Shown here piece by piece: positions 1 to 7,043 of a stretch of 20,761 bases of DNA. The first letter of the stretch is position 1. Every line of letters begins with the position of its first letter. Position numbers and translations under genes: made by a program. This DNA is from Armatimonadota bacterium (GTDB taxonomy: Bacteria; Armatimonadota; JAAZEB01), in assembly GCA_012841485.1 (NCBI GenBank), contig DUUU01000024.1, positions 1-20,761 on the forward strand, written 5' to 3'. A model generated the notes under the pieces. That model saw only the letters and a program-made list of their open reading frames with translations, was not told the DNA's origin and made no database searches.

Positions 1-1
1 C

Positions 2-886
2 AGCCTGCGCCGGATGGCAGTGCCGGTGCTCGCTCTTGCCACCGTCGTGGCGGTTTTCGATTTTGCCTTCCAGGAAACGGTGGTTCCCTCCTGCTACCGC
101 GAGGTGCGGGATCTCAAGCTGGGTATCCGGGCGCGCGCGGATGCGGCCGTCGAGCATAACATCCTCTTCTGGGTGCCAGACCCGGCACAGGGCCCCGCGC
201 GCCTGATTGTGGGGGTGGAGCGGATCCGGGTGCGCGCCGGCCAGGGCCCCGGCACGGGAGATCAAGGAACCCTTTTGGGAGTCAAGGTCGTCTATCTGGA
301 TAAGAAGGGCGTGCCCGAAGGGATTGCCTACGCCGAGGAGGCGACCTACGAAGGCGAGGGTGGGAGCAAGAGCGGCATGTGGCGGTTGAACCGCGTGCGC
401 TACTATGTGCTCCCCGGCGGCAAGGAAGGCGCTCCGCAAGCAGGGGAGAAGCGCGCGGCCATCGAGCCGCTGCATCTGGATGAGATCGTGCTCGACCTGG
501 GCCGTGACCCGGGAAATGTGGCGCGCGACGAGGTGAAGGCTCAGGAGATGCCGGTCGGGGAGCTCCGACAGGCGATCCGAAACCGAATGGCGGTGGGGAT
601 CCCGGCGAGCGAGTATGAGGTGAATCTGCACCAGCGCTTCTCGGTGCCCTTCGCGGCGGTCGTCTTCGCGCTCATCGGCGTGCCCCTGGGGTTGCGCCGG
701 CAGCGGACCGGCTCTTCGCTTGGCCTGGGCTTGAGCGTACTGATCATTTTCGTGTATTATATTGTGTGGCATTACCTGGGCACGCTGGGCAAGGGCGGGG
801 CAATGGACCCCTTCCTGGCCGCGTGGATCCCGAACATTGCAGCCGCGGCCATTGGGGGGGTGCTACTCTACCGCGCGCCGAACTAA
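2..886 (+). CDS. LptF/LptG-family LPS export permease (5' partial)
   Basis: This is the C-terminal part of a YjgP/YjgQ-type permease, the inner-membrane half of the LptB2FG ABC transporter that extracts lipopolysaccharide and passes it to the periplasmic Lpt bridge. The frame is open from base 2, so the true start lies outside the window; the ATG at base 14 is probably internal. The visible protein has the end of a membrane helix (about residues 1-15 from that ATG), a periplasmic beta-rich domain (about 25-205), and three closing hydrophobic helices (about 208-228, 232-258 and 264-287). This is the usual C-terminal layout of LptF/LptG. Family membership is clear from the architecture and the conserved segment around FSVPFAAVVFALIGVPLG. 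I cannot tell LptF from LptG. A DUF3084 gene follows after 180 bases in which I see no clear promoter or terminator. Confidence 0.85.
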   Translation, partial: SLRRMAVPVLALATVVAVFDFAFQETVVPSCYREVRDLKLGIRARADAAVEHNILFWVPDPAQGPARLIVGVERIRVRAGQGPGTGDQGTLLGVKVVYLDKKGVPEGIAYAEEATYEGEGGSKSGMWRLNRVRYYVLPGGKEGAPQAGEKRAAIEPLHLDEIVLDLGRDPGNVARDEVKAQEMPVGELRQAIRNRMAVGIPASEYEVNLHQRFSVPFAAVVFALIGVPLGLRRQRTGSSLGLGLSVLIIFVYYIVWHYLGTLGKGGAMDPFLAAWIPNIAAAAIGGVLLYRAPN

Positions 887-1066
887 GATAGTAAACCCCG
901 AGGCTTCACGAGCTGGCGCGGCGGGCGTCTCACCCGTGCCAGGATGCTCGGGGGCCCGGTTGCGCGGCAAGCTTACTCGTGGGGTTTCGATCCAGAGAAC
1001 GCGCGACCGCTGTGATGGCTCGGCGGGCACTCGCAGGCAGGAGCAGGCCCTGCGGCGGGGGGAGCA

Positions 1067-2755
1067 ATGCATCAGTATACGTGGTTCATGCTCCTCGGGC
1101 TCACCCTCGCGGGCGGCATGATCGCCTTCATGGGGGATCGCCTGGGGCGGTATATGGGCAAGCGGCGGCTGACGGTGTGCGGGCTTCGCCCGCGACACAC
1201 GGCGCTCTGCTTCACGGTCATCGCGGGGATGCTGATCTCCGTGATGTCGTTGGTGGCGATGGCGCTCCTGAGCGTCCATGTGCGGACCGCCCTCTTTGAG
1301 GTGGCCGACTTACAGCAGGAGCGCGCCAAGCTGGGGCAAGAGCGTGACCGTCTCGAGGAGCAGAACCGCCGGCTCGTCTCCGAGAGCAATCGGCTGCGGT
1401 CGGATTACGAGACATCCAAGGAGCGTGCCCAACGCGCCGCGGCGGAGGAGAAGCGCTCGCGCCAGCAGCTCGCCGAAACGCTCAAACGCCTGGAGGAGAC
1501 GCGCGCTCAGGCCGAGCGCCGCGTCGCCACCCTCCAGCGCGAGGTGGCGGAGCGGAGCCGCCTCGCCTCGGAGAAGACCGAGGAGATTGCTCGCCTGGGT
1601 CAGCAGATCCGCGAGGCCCGCGCGGGGTTGAATCAGGCTTCGGAGCGCCTGAAGGATGCCCAGGACCGCTATCACGTCGCCAAGGCCCGTTATGAGGAGG
1701 TGGCGGCGCGCCACGCAAAGGTGTCGTCGCGCTTCTCCGAGGTCACGGAGGAGTTGACGGAGGCGCAGGGTAGCCTACGCGCTACGCGCGATCAGCTGAA
1801 CCTGTTGATGGGGCAGGTCGAGGAGCTGATGGGACACGTGAAGGCATCGCGCGAGCAGATCCGGTCCCTGGAGCAGGCCAAGGCCTCTTTGGAGCAATCG
1901 CGTGATGCCTTGCGCGAGCAAGTGGCAAGCCTCAGCCAACAGCGCGATGAGTTGATGCGCACGGTGGAGGCCGCGCGGAAAGTCAACCACGACCTGGTGC
2001 AATCGTACGACTCGCAACGCCGGTCTACGGTGGTCTTCGCGGTGGGCGAGGAGCTAGCCTGGGCGGTGGTGGATGGTCGCGAGCCGCGCGCGCACATCCG
2101 GGCCCGGCTGGAGGAGATTGTGGAGAAGGCGCGCGAGGTGGCCGCGAGCCGGGGCGCCGGCATCAAGTCGAAGCCGGATCTGGCGCTCTTGCTGGTGCGC
2201 GTGGTTGCGCCGGCGGATGGCGGGAAGCAGCGCGCGCAGCAGGTCTTCTTCGGCATGGATGCGCTGGACACGGTGACGGAGGAGATTAGCCGGGCGAACA
2301 CCGGCGTGGTCGCCCTAATTCGCGTCGCCAGCAACACCGTGGCCGGCGAGCCGGTGCTCGCGGAGGTGCAGCTGTGGCAAAACCGGCTCGTCTTCCATGA
2401 GGGCGAGCCGATCGCGCGCCGGGAGATGAACGGCCGGCATCAGACAGGAGCGCTGGTGGAAGAACTCGTGGCCATGCTCCAGACGGAGGTCCGCGCGACG
2501 GCTGTCGCGCGAGGCATGATCCCCCGCGATGCGACGCCTGGCGTCGTGGAGCGGCCGCGCGTAGGCGAGGTGCCACTCGCCGAGCTCGTCGCCGTCGCGG
2601 AGCAGGTGCGCCGGCATCGCGGCATGGCGATCGTGGAGGCGATTTCGGCGGCGGATCTCTGGACGGCGGACACGGTGCAGATTAGCTTCCGCGTCACCCC
2701 GCGCCCCGCCGAGGCAACACCTCGCAAGGGCGGCTCCGTGCTCACGGTTCAGTGA
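1067..2755 (+). CDS. DUF3084 membrane-anchored coiled-coil protein
   Basis: This is a 562-residue protein with two N-terminal hydrophobic helices (about residues 6-22 and 46-68). They are followed by a very long charged coiled coil rich in E, R, Q and A (about 78-315) and a globular C-terminal domain (about 318-562). This layout and the C-terminal sequence fit the DUF3084 family, known mainly from Cyanobacteria and Armatimonadota; its function is not established. The coiled coil should project from the membrane, which suggests a scaffold or tether, but that is inference. The ATG at 1067 follows a G-rich Shine-Dalgarno stretch (1057-1064) at short spacing; an in-frame ATG at 1088 is the alternative. 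The stop overlaps the ribosome-binding region of the next gene, so the two are probably co-transcribed. Confidence 0.8.
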   Translation: MHQYTWFMLLGLTLAGGMIAFMGDRLGRYMGKRRLTVCGLRPRHTALCFTVIAGMLISVMSLVAMALLSVHVRTALFEVADLQQERAKLGQERDRLEEQNRRLVSESNRLRSDYETSKERAQRAAAEEKRSRQQLAETLKRLEETRAQAERRVATLQREVAERSRLASEKTEEIARLGQQIREARAGLNQASERLKDAQDRYHVAKARYEEVAARHAKVSSRFSEVTEELTEAQGSLRATRDQLNLLMGQVEELMGHVKASREQIRSLEQAKASLEQSRDALREQVASLSQQRDELMRTVEAARKVNHDLVQSYDSQRRSTVVFAVGEELAWAVVDGREPRAHIRARLEEIVEKAREVAASRGAGIKSKPDLALLLVRVVAPADGGKQRAQQVFFGMDALDTVTEEISRANTGVVALIRVASNTVAGEPVLAEVQLWQNRLVFHEGEPIARREMNGRHQTGALVEELVAMLQTEVRATAVARGMIPRDATPGVVERPRVGEVPLAELVAVAEQVRRHRGMAIVEAISAADLWTADTVQISFRVTPRPAEATPRKGGSVLTVQ

Positions 2756-2766
2756 GGTGGCGGCGG

Positions 2767-3192
2767 ATGCCTGAGCGCGTGATCCTGGCCGTCGATCCGG
2801 GCAGCCACAAGTGCGGCGTGGCGGTGGTGGACTCCTCGCGGCGCGTGCGCATGCGCGGCGTGGTGGAGACCGAGCGGCTGGGCGACCGCATCCGTGAGCT
2901 GCTAGAGGCGCACGCCGTCACGGAGATCGCCGTGGGCGACCGTACCGCGTCGCGCCGGGTGCGCGCGCAGCTTTCGGCGCTCGCCGGAGGCCGCCCGGTG
3001 GTGCCGGTAGACGAGCACCTCTCCACGCTCGAAGCGAGGCAGCGCTACTTTCAGGAGAACCCGCCACGCGGCCTGCGCCGGCTGATTCCGTTGGGCTTGC
3101 AGGTCCCCCCCTGCCCCATCGATGACCTGGTCGCGGTCCTCCTCGCGGAGCGATGCCTGGCTGCCGGCGAACCGGCACAGAATTGGGGTTGA
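2767..3192 (+). CDS. YqgF/RuvX-like RNase H-fold nuclease
   Basis: This 141-residue protein has the YqgF fold found in RuvX (putative Holliday-junction resolvase or pre-16S rRNA nuclease). The acidic residues are in the expected places: D10 in VDPGS, E83 in VDEHLST, and D119/D120 in PIDDLVAV. The middle of the protein is short and divergent from classical RuvX, so it may be a YqgF-related paralogue; the substrate is not predictable from sequence. The ATG at 2767 is preferred because AGGTGG lies five bases upstream. A GTG at 2752, overlapping the end of the DUF3084 gene, is the alternative. It lies 11 bases after the DUF3084 stop and is probably translated from the same mRNA. Confidence 0.75.
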   Translation: MPERVILAVDPGSHKCGVAVVDSSRRVRMRGVVETERLGDRIRELLEAHAVTEIAVGDRTASRRVRAQLSALAGGRPVVPVDEHLSTLEARQRYFQENPPRGLRRLIPLGLQVPPCPIDDLVAVLLAERCLAAGEPAQNWG

Positions 3193-3218
3193 CATCACCC
3201 GACTGCTCGTGGTATACT
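3189..3218 (+). promoter_or_regulatory. Sigma-70-type promoter of tRNA-Ala
   Basis: A perfect -35 TTGACA (3189-3194) and a -10 TATACT (3213-3218) are separated by 18 bases. The predicted transcription start, near 3225, is a few bases before the mature tRNA 5' end. The -35 overlaps the last codons of the YqgF-like gene. Confidence 0.85.
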
Positions 3219-3230
3219 AACGATGCTGAT

Positions 3231-3306
3231 GGGGCTGTGGCTCAGTTGGGAGAGCGCTTGAATCGCACTCAAGAGGTCGGGGGTTCGAATCCCCCCAGCT
3301 CCACCA
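3231..3306 (+). tRNA. tRNA-Ala (anticodon CGC)
   Basis: The 76-base sequence folds into a complete cloverleaf. It has a 7-bp acceptor stem, a D stem GCTC/GAGC, an anticodon stem CTTGA/TCAAG with loop ATCGCAC (anticodon CGC, reading GCG), a T stem of five G-C pairs with loop TTCGAAT, discriminator A73 and an encoded CCA end. The acceptor stem carries the G3:U70 wobble pair, the known identity element for alanyl-tRNA synthetase, which agrees with the anticodon. Confidence 0.97.
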
Positions 3307-3321
3307 AAATCTAGAAACGTG

Positions 3322-3355
3322 AAGCCCTCCGGGACGACCCTCTCGGAGGGCTTTT
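3322..3355 (+). terminator. Rho-independent terminator of tRNA-Ala
   Basis: A perfect 10-bp stem (3322-3331 pairing with 3344-3353, AAGCCCTCCG with CGGAGGGCTT) closes a 12-base loop and runs into TTTTT (3351-3355). It begins 15 bases after the tRNA CCA end. Confidence 0.85.
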
Positions 3356-3441
3356 TGTGTTTGCGAGAGCGTTGGCCATCGCAGCGGGCGCTGGTGCAGG
3401 GCGGCTTCAAGGCGCATGCACGGGCGGTCGGGCCGAAACGA

Positions 3442-3611
3442 CTAGCCTGAAGTATTCATCAGAATACTTCAAAAAGAAGACTCTTCCTGGTGGCACGCCG
3501 TTGCCGCCATAAGCGCTCGGTCGCAAGGTGTTTTCGGGGCTGTGCCCACGAACCCGTGCCACGCTTAGCAGAGACACTTCTTTCATTATTCTGATGAATA
3601 ATGCGGGCTAG
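3442..3611. repeat. 170-bp MITE- or BIME-like element with hairpin-forming inverted ends
   Basis: The two ends are inverted copies of one another, matching at 28 of 35 positions starting from CTAGCC at each edge. Each end also contains its own perfect palindrome: 3449-3457 pairs with 3462-3470 on the left (9 bp), and 3584-3591 pairs with 3596-3603 on the right (8 bp). The loops ATCA and TGAT are complementary. Two differences between the ends are compensatory base-pair changes (A-T versus C-G, G-C versus T-A). An inner pair, GTGGCACG (3490-3497) and CGTGCCAC (3555-3562), continues the symmetry. I see no gene inside. The right edge overlaps the stop codon of the glycosylase gene. It is AT-richer than its surroundings. 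Whether it is mobile cannot be decided from one copy. Confidence 0.55.
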
Positions 3612-4510
3612 ATGGCGCCGAGGCGGGTAGCGAGGAAGAGGTAGGTCTGCGCGTAGCCGACATGGGGCGCGAACGCCTGCTGGGCCCACTCGCGAGTCGC
3701 CTGGTAGTGGCGCATTGTCAACCCCTTCTCCTCGGTCGCCAGCTCGACCCCCGTGGCACGGCGGACCGCGTCGCGGTAGTGCCGCAGCACGGCGCGGCGC
3801 ACCCACACGTCCACCGGAAAGGTGCACTCCTTCTTCCCAAGCGCCAGCAGCAGGATGCAGTCGCTCACCTTCGGGCCGACGCCAGGCACCTTCATCAACG
3901 CGGCGCGCGCCTCCTCCGCCGGCGCATCCACGAGCGCGTACGGGTCGATCTCGCCCCGGGCTACCATCCGCGCGGCCTCTAGCACGTAGGCGTCGCGGTA
4001 ACCCAGGCGGCATTCCGCCAGATCCGCGAGCTCCAGCGAAGCGATCACGCGCGCCGGCGGGAAGGTGTGGACCGTCCGGCCAGCGACGCGCAGCCTCCGG
4101 CCAAAACGCTCGGCCAGACAACCCATCATCCGCTGGATGCGGAACACGGCGTTGTGGCTGGAGCAGATGAACGCCACCAGCCCCTCCCAGGGGTCTTGCC
4201 GGACCAGGCGCAGCCCATACACCGCGGCGAAAGCGCGCGCGAGCACCGGATCGCGCGATAGGAAGGCGCGGATCTCCGAGAGCGCGTCGTCCAGGCCCAG
4301 GAAGCGGACCACTTCACCCGACGTGATCGGCTCGCCCTCGGCTTCAGCGACGAGGTGGCTTCCCTCCTGCAGGAGGGCGAGGCCGGTGCCGCGAATCGTG
4401 CCATACCAGCGGCCATCCTCCTCCCGCCGCCAGCGAAACACCTGGCCGGAGTCGAGGGTGTAATCCAGGCGAAGGGGCCGCCCCTCTCCCAGTGGAATGT
4501 GGTATTGCAT
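3608..4510 (-). CDS. ogg: OGG1-type 8-oxoguanine DNA glycosylase/AP lyase
   Basis: This 300-residue protein is a HhH-GPD superfamily glycosylase of the OGG1/AlkA type, which removes 8-oxoguanine from DNA and starts base-excision repair. The N-terminal beta domain (about residues 1-95, with the SGQVFRW segment) precedes the helical domain. The helix-hairpin-helix VPGVGPKVSDC (208-218) carries the catalytic lysine K214, and PVDVWV carries the catalytic aspartate D234. These correspond to K249 and D268 of human OGG1. The C-terminal helix around HVGYAQTYLF matches the family, so the protein looks complete. The ATG at 4510 gives a normal N-terminus; upstream G-rich sequence is a weak ribosome site. 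The TAG stop is formed by the CTAG edge of the 170-bp repeat element. No clear promoter is seen for it. Confidence 0.9.
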   Translation of the reverse strand: MQYHIPLGEGRPLRLDYTLDSGQVFRWRREEDGRWYGTIRGTGLALLQEGSHLVAEAEGEPITSGEVVRFLGLDDALSEIRAFLSRDPVLARAFAAVYGLRLVRQDPWEGLVAFICSSHNAVFRIQRMMGCLAERFGRRLRVAGRTVHTFPPARVIASLELADLAECRLGYRDAYVLEAARMVARGEIDPYALVDAPAEEARAALMKVPGVGPKVSDCILLLALGKKECTFPVDVWVRRAVLRHYRDAVRRATGVELATEEKGLTMRHYQATREWAQQAFAPHVGYAQTYLFLATRLGAI

Positions 4511-4535
4511 GGTGTCTATCCGTTCCCCTGCGGCA

Positions 4536-4548
4536 GGGGCGAAGCCCC
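4536..4548. repeat. GAA-triloop hairpin upstream of ogg
   Basis: GGGGC-GAA-GCCCC forms a perfect 5-bp stem with a GAA loop. It belongs to a set of similar hairpins in this window (7044-7060, 7115-7131, 12798-12808). The core GCGAAGC is a known, unusually stable DNA mini-hairpin. Confidence 0.5.
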
Positions 4549-4624
4549 GCCAGCCTCACGCGGCCTGCCCACCTCTCCATTTTTCCACGATTGTGGGCGA
4601 TTTGCACCTGGCCAGCGCTAGATC

Positions 4625-4633
4625 TGCTATAAT
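4625..4633 (+). promoter_or_regulatory. Extended -10 promoter upstream of the ECF sigma operon
   Basis: TGC followed by TATAAT (4628-4633) is a consensus extended -10 element. The best -35 candidate, TTGCAC (4602-4607), is 20 bases away, too far for strong pairing, so the promoter would rely on the extended -10. Predicted start is near 4640, giving a leader of about 75 bases. Confidence 0.6.
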
Positions 4634-4654
4634 GAGGCTATGCTGAACACGCTC

Positions 4655-4682
4655 GGAACCCCACCTGCACCACCGGTGTCTT
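4655..4682 (+). promoter_or_regulatory. Candidate ECF-type (autoregulatory) promoter
   Basis: GGAACC (4655-4660) is followed 17 bases later by GTCTTT (4678-4683). This resembles the GGAAC/GTC promoter architecture recognised by many ECF sigma factors of the RpoE type. It lies between the housekeeping -10 and the Shine-Dalgarno of the ECF sigma gene, the expected place for an autoregulatory promoter. It is read from sequence only. Confidence 0.45.
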
Positions 4683-4695
4683 TTCCGGTAGGTGC
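4667..4695 (+). other. Leader hairpin of the ECF sigma operon
   Basis: GCACC-A-CCGG (4667-4676) can pair with CCGG-TA-GGTGC (4685-4695), giving nine base pairs with a small internal loop and the 8-base loop TGTCTTTT. It overlaps the candidate ECF -10 and ends six bases before the Shine-Dalgarno sequence. It could act as DNA dyad or as mRNA structure only in the longer transcript. Confidence 0.4.
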
Positions 4696-4713
4696 AAGAC
4701 AGGAGAGCACCAG

Positions 4714-5313
4714 GTGGCTGTAGATCCCGCGACGGGTGCTGGCGATGCCCTCCTCGTCGAACGAGCGCAGGCCGGGGACGTGGATGCCTTTCGGGTGCTC
4801 TTCGAGCGATACCACCGGCGCATCTACGGCCTGGTGCTGGGGATCGTCAAATCGACGGCGGACGCCGAGGATGTGACGCAGGATGCCTTTGTGCGCGCGT
4901 ACCGCGCCTTGGGTTCCTTGCAGCAGGGCCATGCCTTCGTTCCGTGGCTCTATCGCATCGCCACCAACCTGGCGCGCAATCACCTGCGCGACCGGCGTGC
5001 CGGCCTGTGGGAGTCGCTGGACGAAGGGGTGACTTGGGATGACGAGACGCTGGAGAAGCAGTTTGCCGACCCGGCGCCCAGTCCTGCCGACGTGGTGGAG
5101 TCCAGGGAAGTATCGGCGGTCGTGCGTGCGGCGATCGACGAGCTGCCGCCGATTCACCGAGAGGTGATCCTGCTCCACCACCTGCACGAGATGCCGGTCG
5201 AGGAGATTGCCCAGATGCTGGGGTGCGCGTCCGGCACCGTCAAGTCGCGTCTTGCACGAGCGCGGGAAGCGCTGAAGCGGAAATTGAGGGGCTATGTTCT
5301 GGCACAGGGGTGA
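4714..5313 (+). CDS. ECF-family RNA polymerase sigma factor
   Basis: This 199-residue protein is an extracytoplasmic-function sigma factor. Region 2 (about residues 25-95) contains the conserved ADAEDVTQDAFVRAYR segment and FVPWLYRIATNLARN. Region 4 (about 142-192) contains LPPIHREVILLHH and the helix-turn-helix MPVEEIAQMLGCASGTVKSRL. Regions 1 and 3 are absent, as is typical. The GTG at 4714 is chosen because AGGAGAG (4701-4707) lies at normal spacing. The gene overlaps the zinc-finger anti-sigma gene by 20 bases, so translation is coupled. By family knowledge it should be held inactive at the membrane by that anti-sigma factor and released by an envelope signal. The general layout is closest to the RpoE-RseA-RseB arrangement. 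Confidence 0.93.
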   Translation: MAVDPATGAGDALLVERAQAGDVDAFRVLFERYHRRIYGLVLGIVKSTADAEDVTQDAFVRAYRALGSLQQGHAFVPWLYRIATNLARNHLRDRRAGLWESLDEGVTWDDETLEKQFADPAPSPADVVESREVSAVVRAAIDELPPIHREVILLHHLHEMPVEEIAQMLGCASGTVKSRLARAREALKRKLRGYVLAQG

Positions 5314-5809
5314 TTCACGAAAGGCCTGCACCCGCGCAGAGCGCATGCTGGCCGACCGATCTGTCGGATTGCTCCGGCCCGCCCAGGAACGGTGGCTGGA
5401 TTCACACCTGCGGGAGTGCGCGTCGTGCCGGCGCGAGGAGCAGATTCTGCAACAAGTGCTCTCGCTGGTTGATGCCGTGCCCCCGGCCGCCCCGCCACCG
5501 GGGATGTGGCACGCGGTGCGCGCACAGCTGGAAGCACCCCCTGCCCCGCGCGTGGTCGTGCGTCGCGCTCGTCCGCGATTGGCTCCGCTTGCGGCGGCCG
5601 GCCTCGGAATCGCTCTGGCATTTCTCCTGGCAAGCAGCCGCCAGGCCCACTCTCCCGCGCCCCTTCCCACGCTGTCGCCTGAGAGCCTGACCTACATTCA
5701 GCGGCACGCCACCCTGGCGCACGGCGAGCCGTTTGCCAACCATGTTGGACTGGTGAGTTTTGTGACCCTGGCCGGCCAGCGCCAGGCGGAAGGGACGCCG
5801 CGTTGGTGA
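5294..5809 (+). CDS. Zinc-finger transmembrane anti-sigma factor
   Basis: This 171-residue protein has a cytoplasmic N-terminus with the zinc-binding anti-sigma signature: H38, C42 and C45 in SHLRECASC. One membrane helix follows (about residues 97-114, after a basic RRARPR stop), then a short extracytoplasmic tail of about 55 residues. Family members bind and block the ECF sigma factor encoded next to them. The ATG at 5294 lies inside the end of the sigma gene with GAGGGG (5286-5291) close upstream; an in-frame ATG at 5345 would cut into the domain and is less likely. The stop overlaps the start of the next gene in a GTGA arrangement. The outer tail is the likely contact for the RseB-like protein encoded next. 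Confidence 0.85.
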   Translation: MFWHRGDSRKACTRAERMLADRSVGLLRPAQERWLDSHLRECASCRREEQILQQVLSLVDAVPPAAPPPGMWHAVRAQLEAPPAPRVVVRRARPRLAPLAAAGLGIALAFLLASSRQAHSPAPLPTLSPESLTYIQRHATLAHGEPFANHVGLVSFVTLAGQRQAEGTPRW

Positions 5810-6792
5810 TCCGCCGGAGTGTCGTCGCTGCAGCCGTTGTGCTCCTGCTCCTTGCGCTCGCCTCTCTGGCGTGGGTTGAGGGCCGCCGGGCGCCAATGCG
5901 CGCAGAGGCGCTTCTGCGCTGGATTGATGCCCGGCGTGGCCGGGTGCCGCACACCGCGGTCGTGGTGACCACCACCTTCGCCGGCGGGCGCGCCATCACC
6001 ACCACGGCGCGGCTCCTCTGCACGGGAGATCGGCGCAGCCGCATTGAGTATCTCACTCCGCCGCTCAAGGGGGTGGTCGCCATCCAGCATGGCGGCCGCA
6101 TCCATCGCGAGGGTGGGCCCACGCCGGGCCTCCTTATGGCCTCGGCTACCCCCTGCGAGGAGACGCCGTCGCTGCATCAGCGGCGCTTCGAGCTACTTCT
6201 GCGCAACTATGAGGCGCGCGATTTGGGCGGTGCCCGCGCTGCCGGCCGGCCTGCGCGCCGGCTGCTACTGATCCACCGGCATACGCACCATGTGGCCCGT
6301 CGCTGGTGGGTCGATCCGGATACGGGGCTCATCCTGCGCACGGACGATTTCCGCGCCGACGGCACGGTGGGTGTGCGCACGGTCTATCGCGAGGTTAAGC
6401 TGTTGCCGCCGCATCGCGCAGAGCGCGTTCAGGCGTCCATCCCCTACGCCCCGGAGGTCCCCCCTCCCCTGGCCGAGGCCGAGCTGTTGCGGTATCTGGG
6501 CTTGCCCGGCATCCGGCCCCGCTACGTGCCGGTGGGGTATGAGTACGAAGCGTTCTCGCACACGCGGTGTGGCTGTCCTTGTGGTGAGCCGGTCGCGCAC
6601 ATCCAGTATTCGGATGGGCTGCGCGCGCTTTCCGTCTTTGCCAGCAGGCACCTCTCCGCGGAGGCAGAACCGGTGGCCGTGATGCTGCCCGTGGGAGACA
6701 TGCTTCGCCTCCGCCATCGCGGCGTGGCGTTCGCCTTCCTGGGCGAGGTGGGCCTCCCCGAGCTTCACCGCATGGCCCGGTCCCTGCCATAG
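5806..6792 (+). CDS. RseB/MucB-like exported regulator with a cysteine cluster
   Basis: This protein of about 328 residues starts with a signal-anchor-like hydrophobic segment (about residues 6-24). A domain rich in beta strands follows, resembling the MucB/RseB N-terminal (LolA-like) domain: the segment ARRWWVDPDTGLILRTD, near 165-181, is characteristic. The C-terminal domain (about 225-328) begins YVPVGYEYEAF. RseB proteins sit in the periplasm, bind the outer part of the anti-sigma factor and sense envelope damage. The operon order supports this role. Unusual is the cluster TRCGCPCGE (C256, C258, C260), with further cysteines at 73 and 118; these could form disulfides or bind metal. The GTG at 5806 overlaps the anti-sigma stop as GTGA; a TTG at 5803 is an alternative with better spacing to GGAAGG (5788-5793). 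Confidence 0.7.
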   Translation: MIRRSVVAAAVVLLLLALASLAWVEGRRAPMRAEALLRWIDARRGRVPHTAVVVTTTFAGGRAITTTARLLCTGDRRSRIEYLTPPLKGVVAIQHGGRIHREGGPTPGLLMASATPCEETPSLHQRRFELLLRNYEARDLGGARAAGRPARRLLLIHRHTHHVARRWWVDPDTGLILRTDDFRADGTVGVRTVYREVKLLPPHRAERVQASIPYAPEVPPPLAEAELLRYLGLPGIRPRYVPVGYEYEAFSHTRCGCPCGEPVAHIQYSDGLRALSVFASRHLSAEAEPVAVMLPVGDMLRLRHRGVAFAFLGEVGLPELHRMARSLP

Positions 6793-6878
6793 CCTCGGCT
6801 TCCCGGGCTGGGATTCCGAGACAGGTCGGGTTGCGCATCACCCGCGCGGAGCTCGAAGCGCCGGGCTGCTTCCTGGCA

Positions 6879-6896
6879 AAGCCCCTTGTGGGGCTT
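6879..6896. repeat. Perfect hairpin AAGCCCC/GGGGCTT
   Basis: A 7-bp stem with a TTGT loop. It lies within a stretch (6862-6905) that resembles 12751-12795 in the gap after ruvB: both contain GCTGCTTCC followed by a GCAA and a C/G-rich inverted repeat, and 19 of the first 25 bases match. This may be a diverged dispersed repeat. Confidence 0.4.
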
Positions 6897-6938
6897 CCCC
6901 GCCCAGGCCACCACGACCAAACCGCAGGCGACGTGGAG

Positions 6939-6961
6939 GGGCGAACATCCACTGTTCGCCC
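6939..6961. repeat. GGGCGAACA palindrome, copy 1
   Basis: GGGCGAACA (6939-6947) and TGTTCGCCC (6953-6961) form a perfect 9-bp stem with loop TCCAC. A second copy with the same arms is at 10241-10267. Both are intergenic. Confidence 0.6.
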
Positions 6962-7043
6962 TGCTTCCGGATGGGCCAGGCAGGCGCCCGGGGGATGCAA
7001 TCCATCTGGGATCCGGGCATGGCCCGGGCGAGACGCTCTCGGA

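Noticed and set aside
3231..3611. tRNA-Ala as an integration site of a larger island
   Set aside because: I find no second copy of the tRNA 3' end and no integrase in the window; only the 170-bp element lies downstream.
3459..4121. 220-codon minus-strand frame overlapping ogg in another phase
   Set aside because: The in-phase ogg gene carries all catalytic residues; this frame is arginine/glycine-rich and featureless.
4627..5670. 347-codon minus-strand frame opposite the ECF sigma gene
   Set aside because: It is antisense to well-supported sigma and anti-sigma genes and has a low-complexity, arginine-rich composition.
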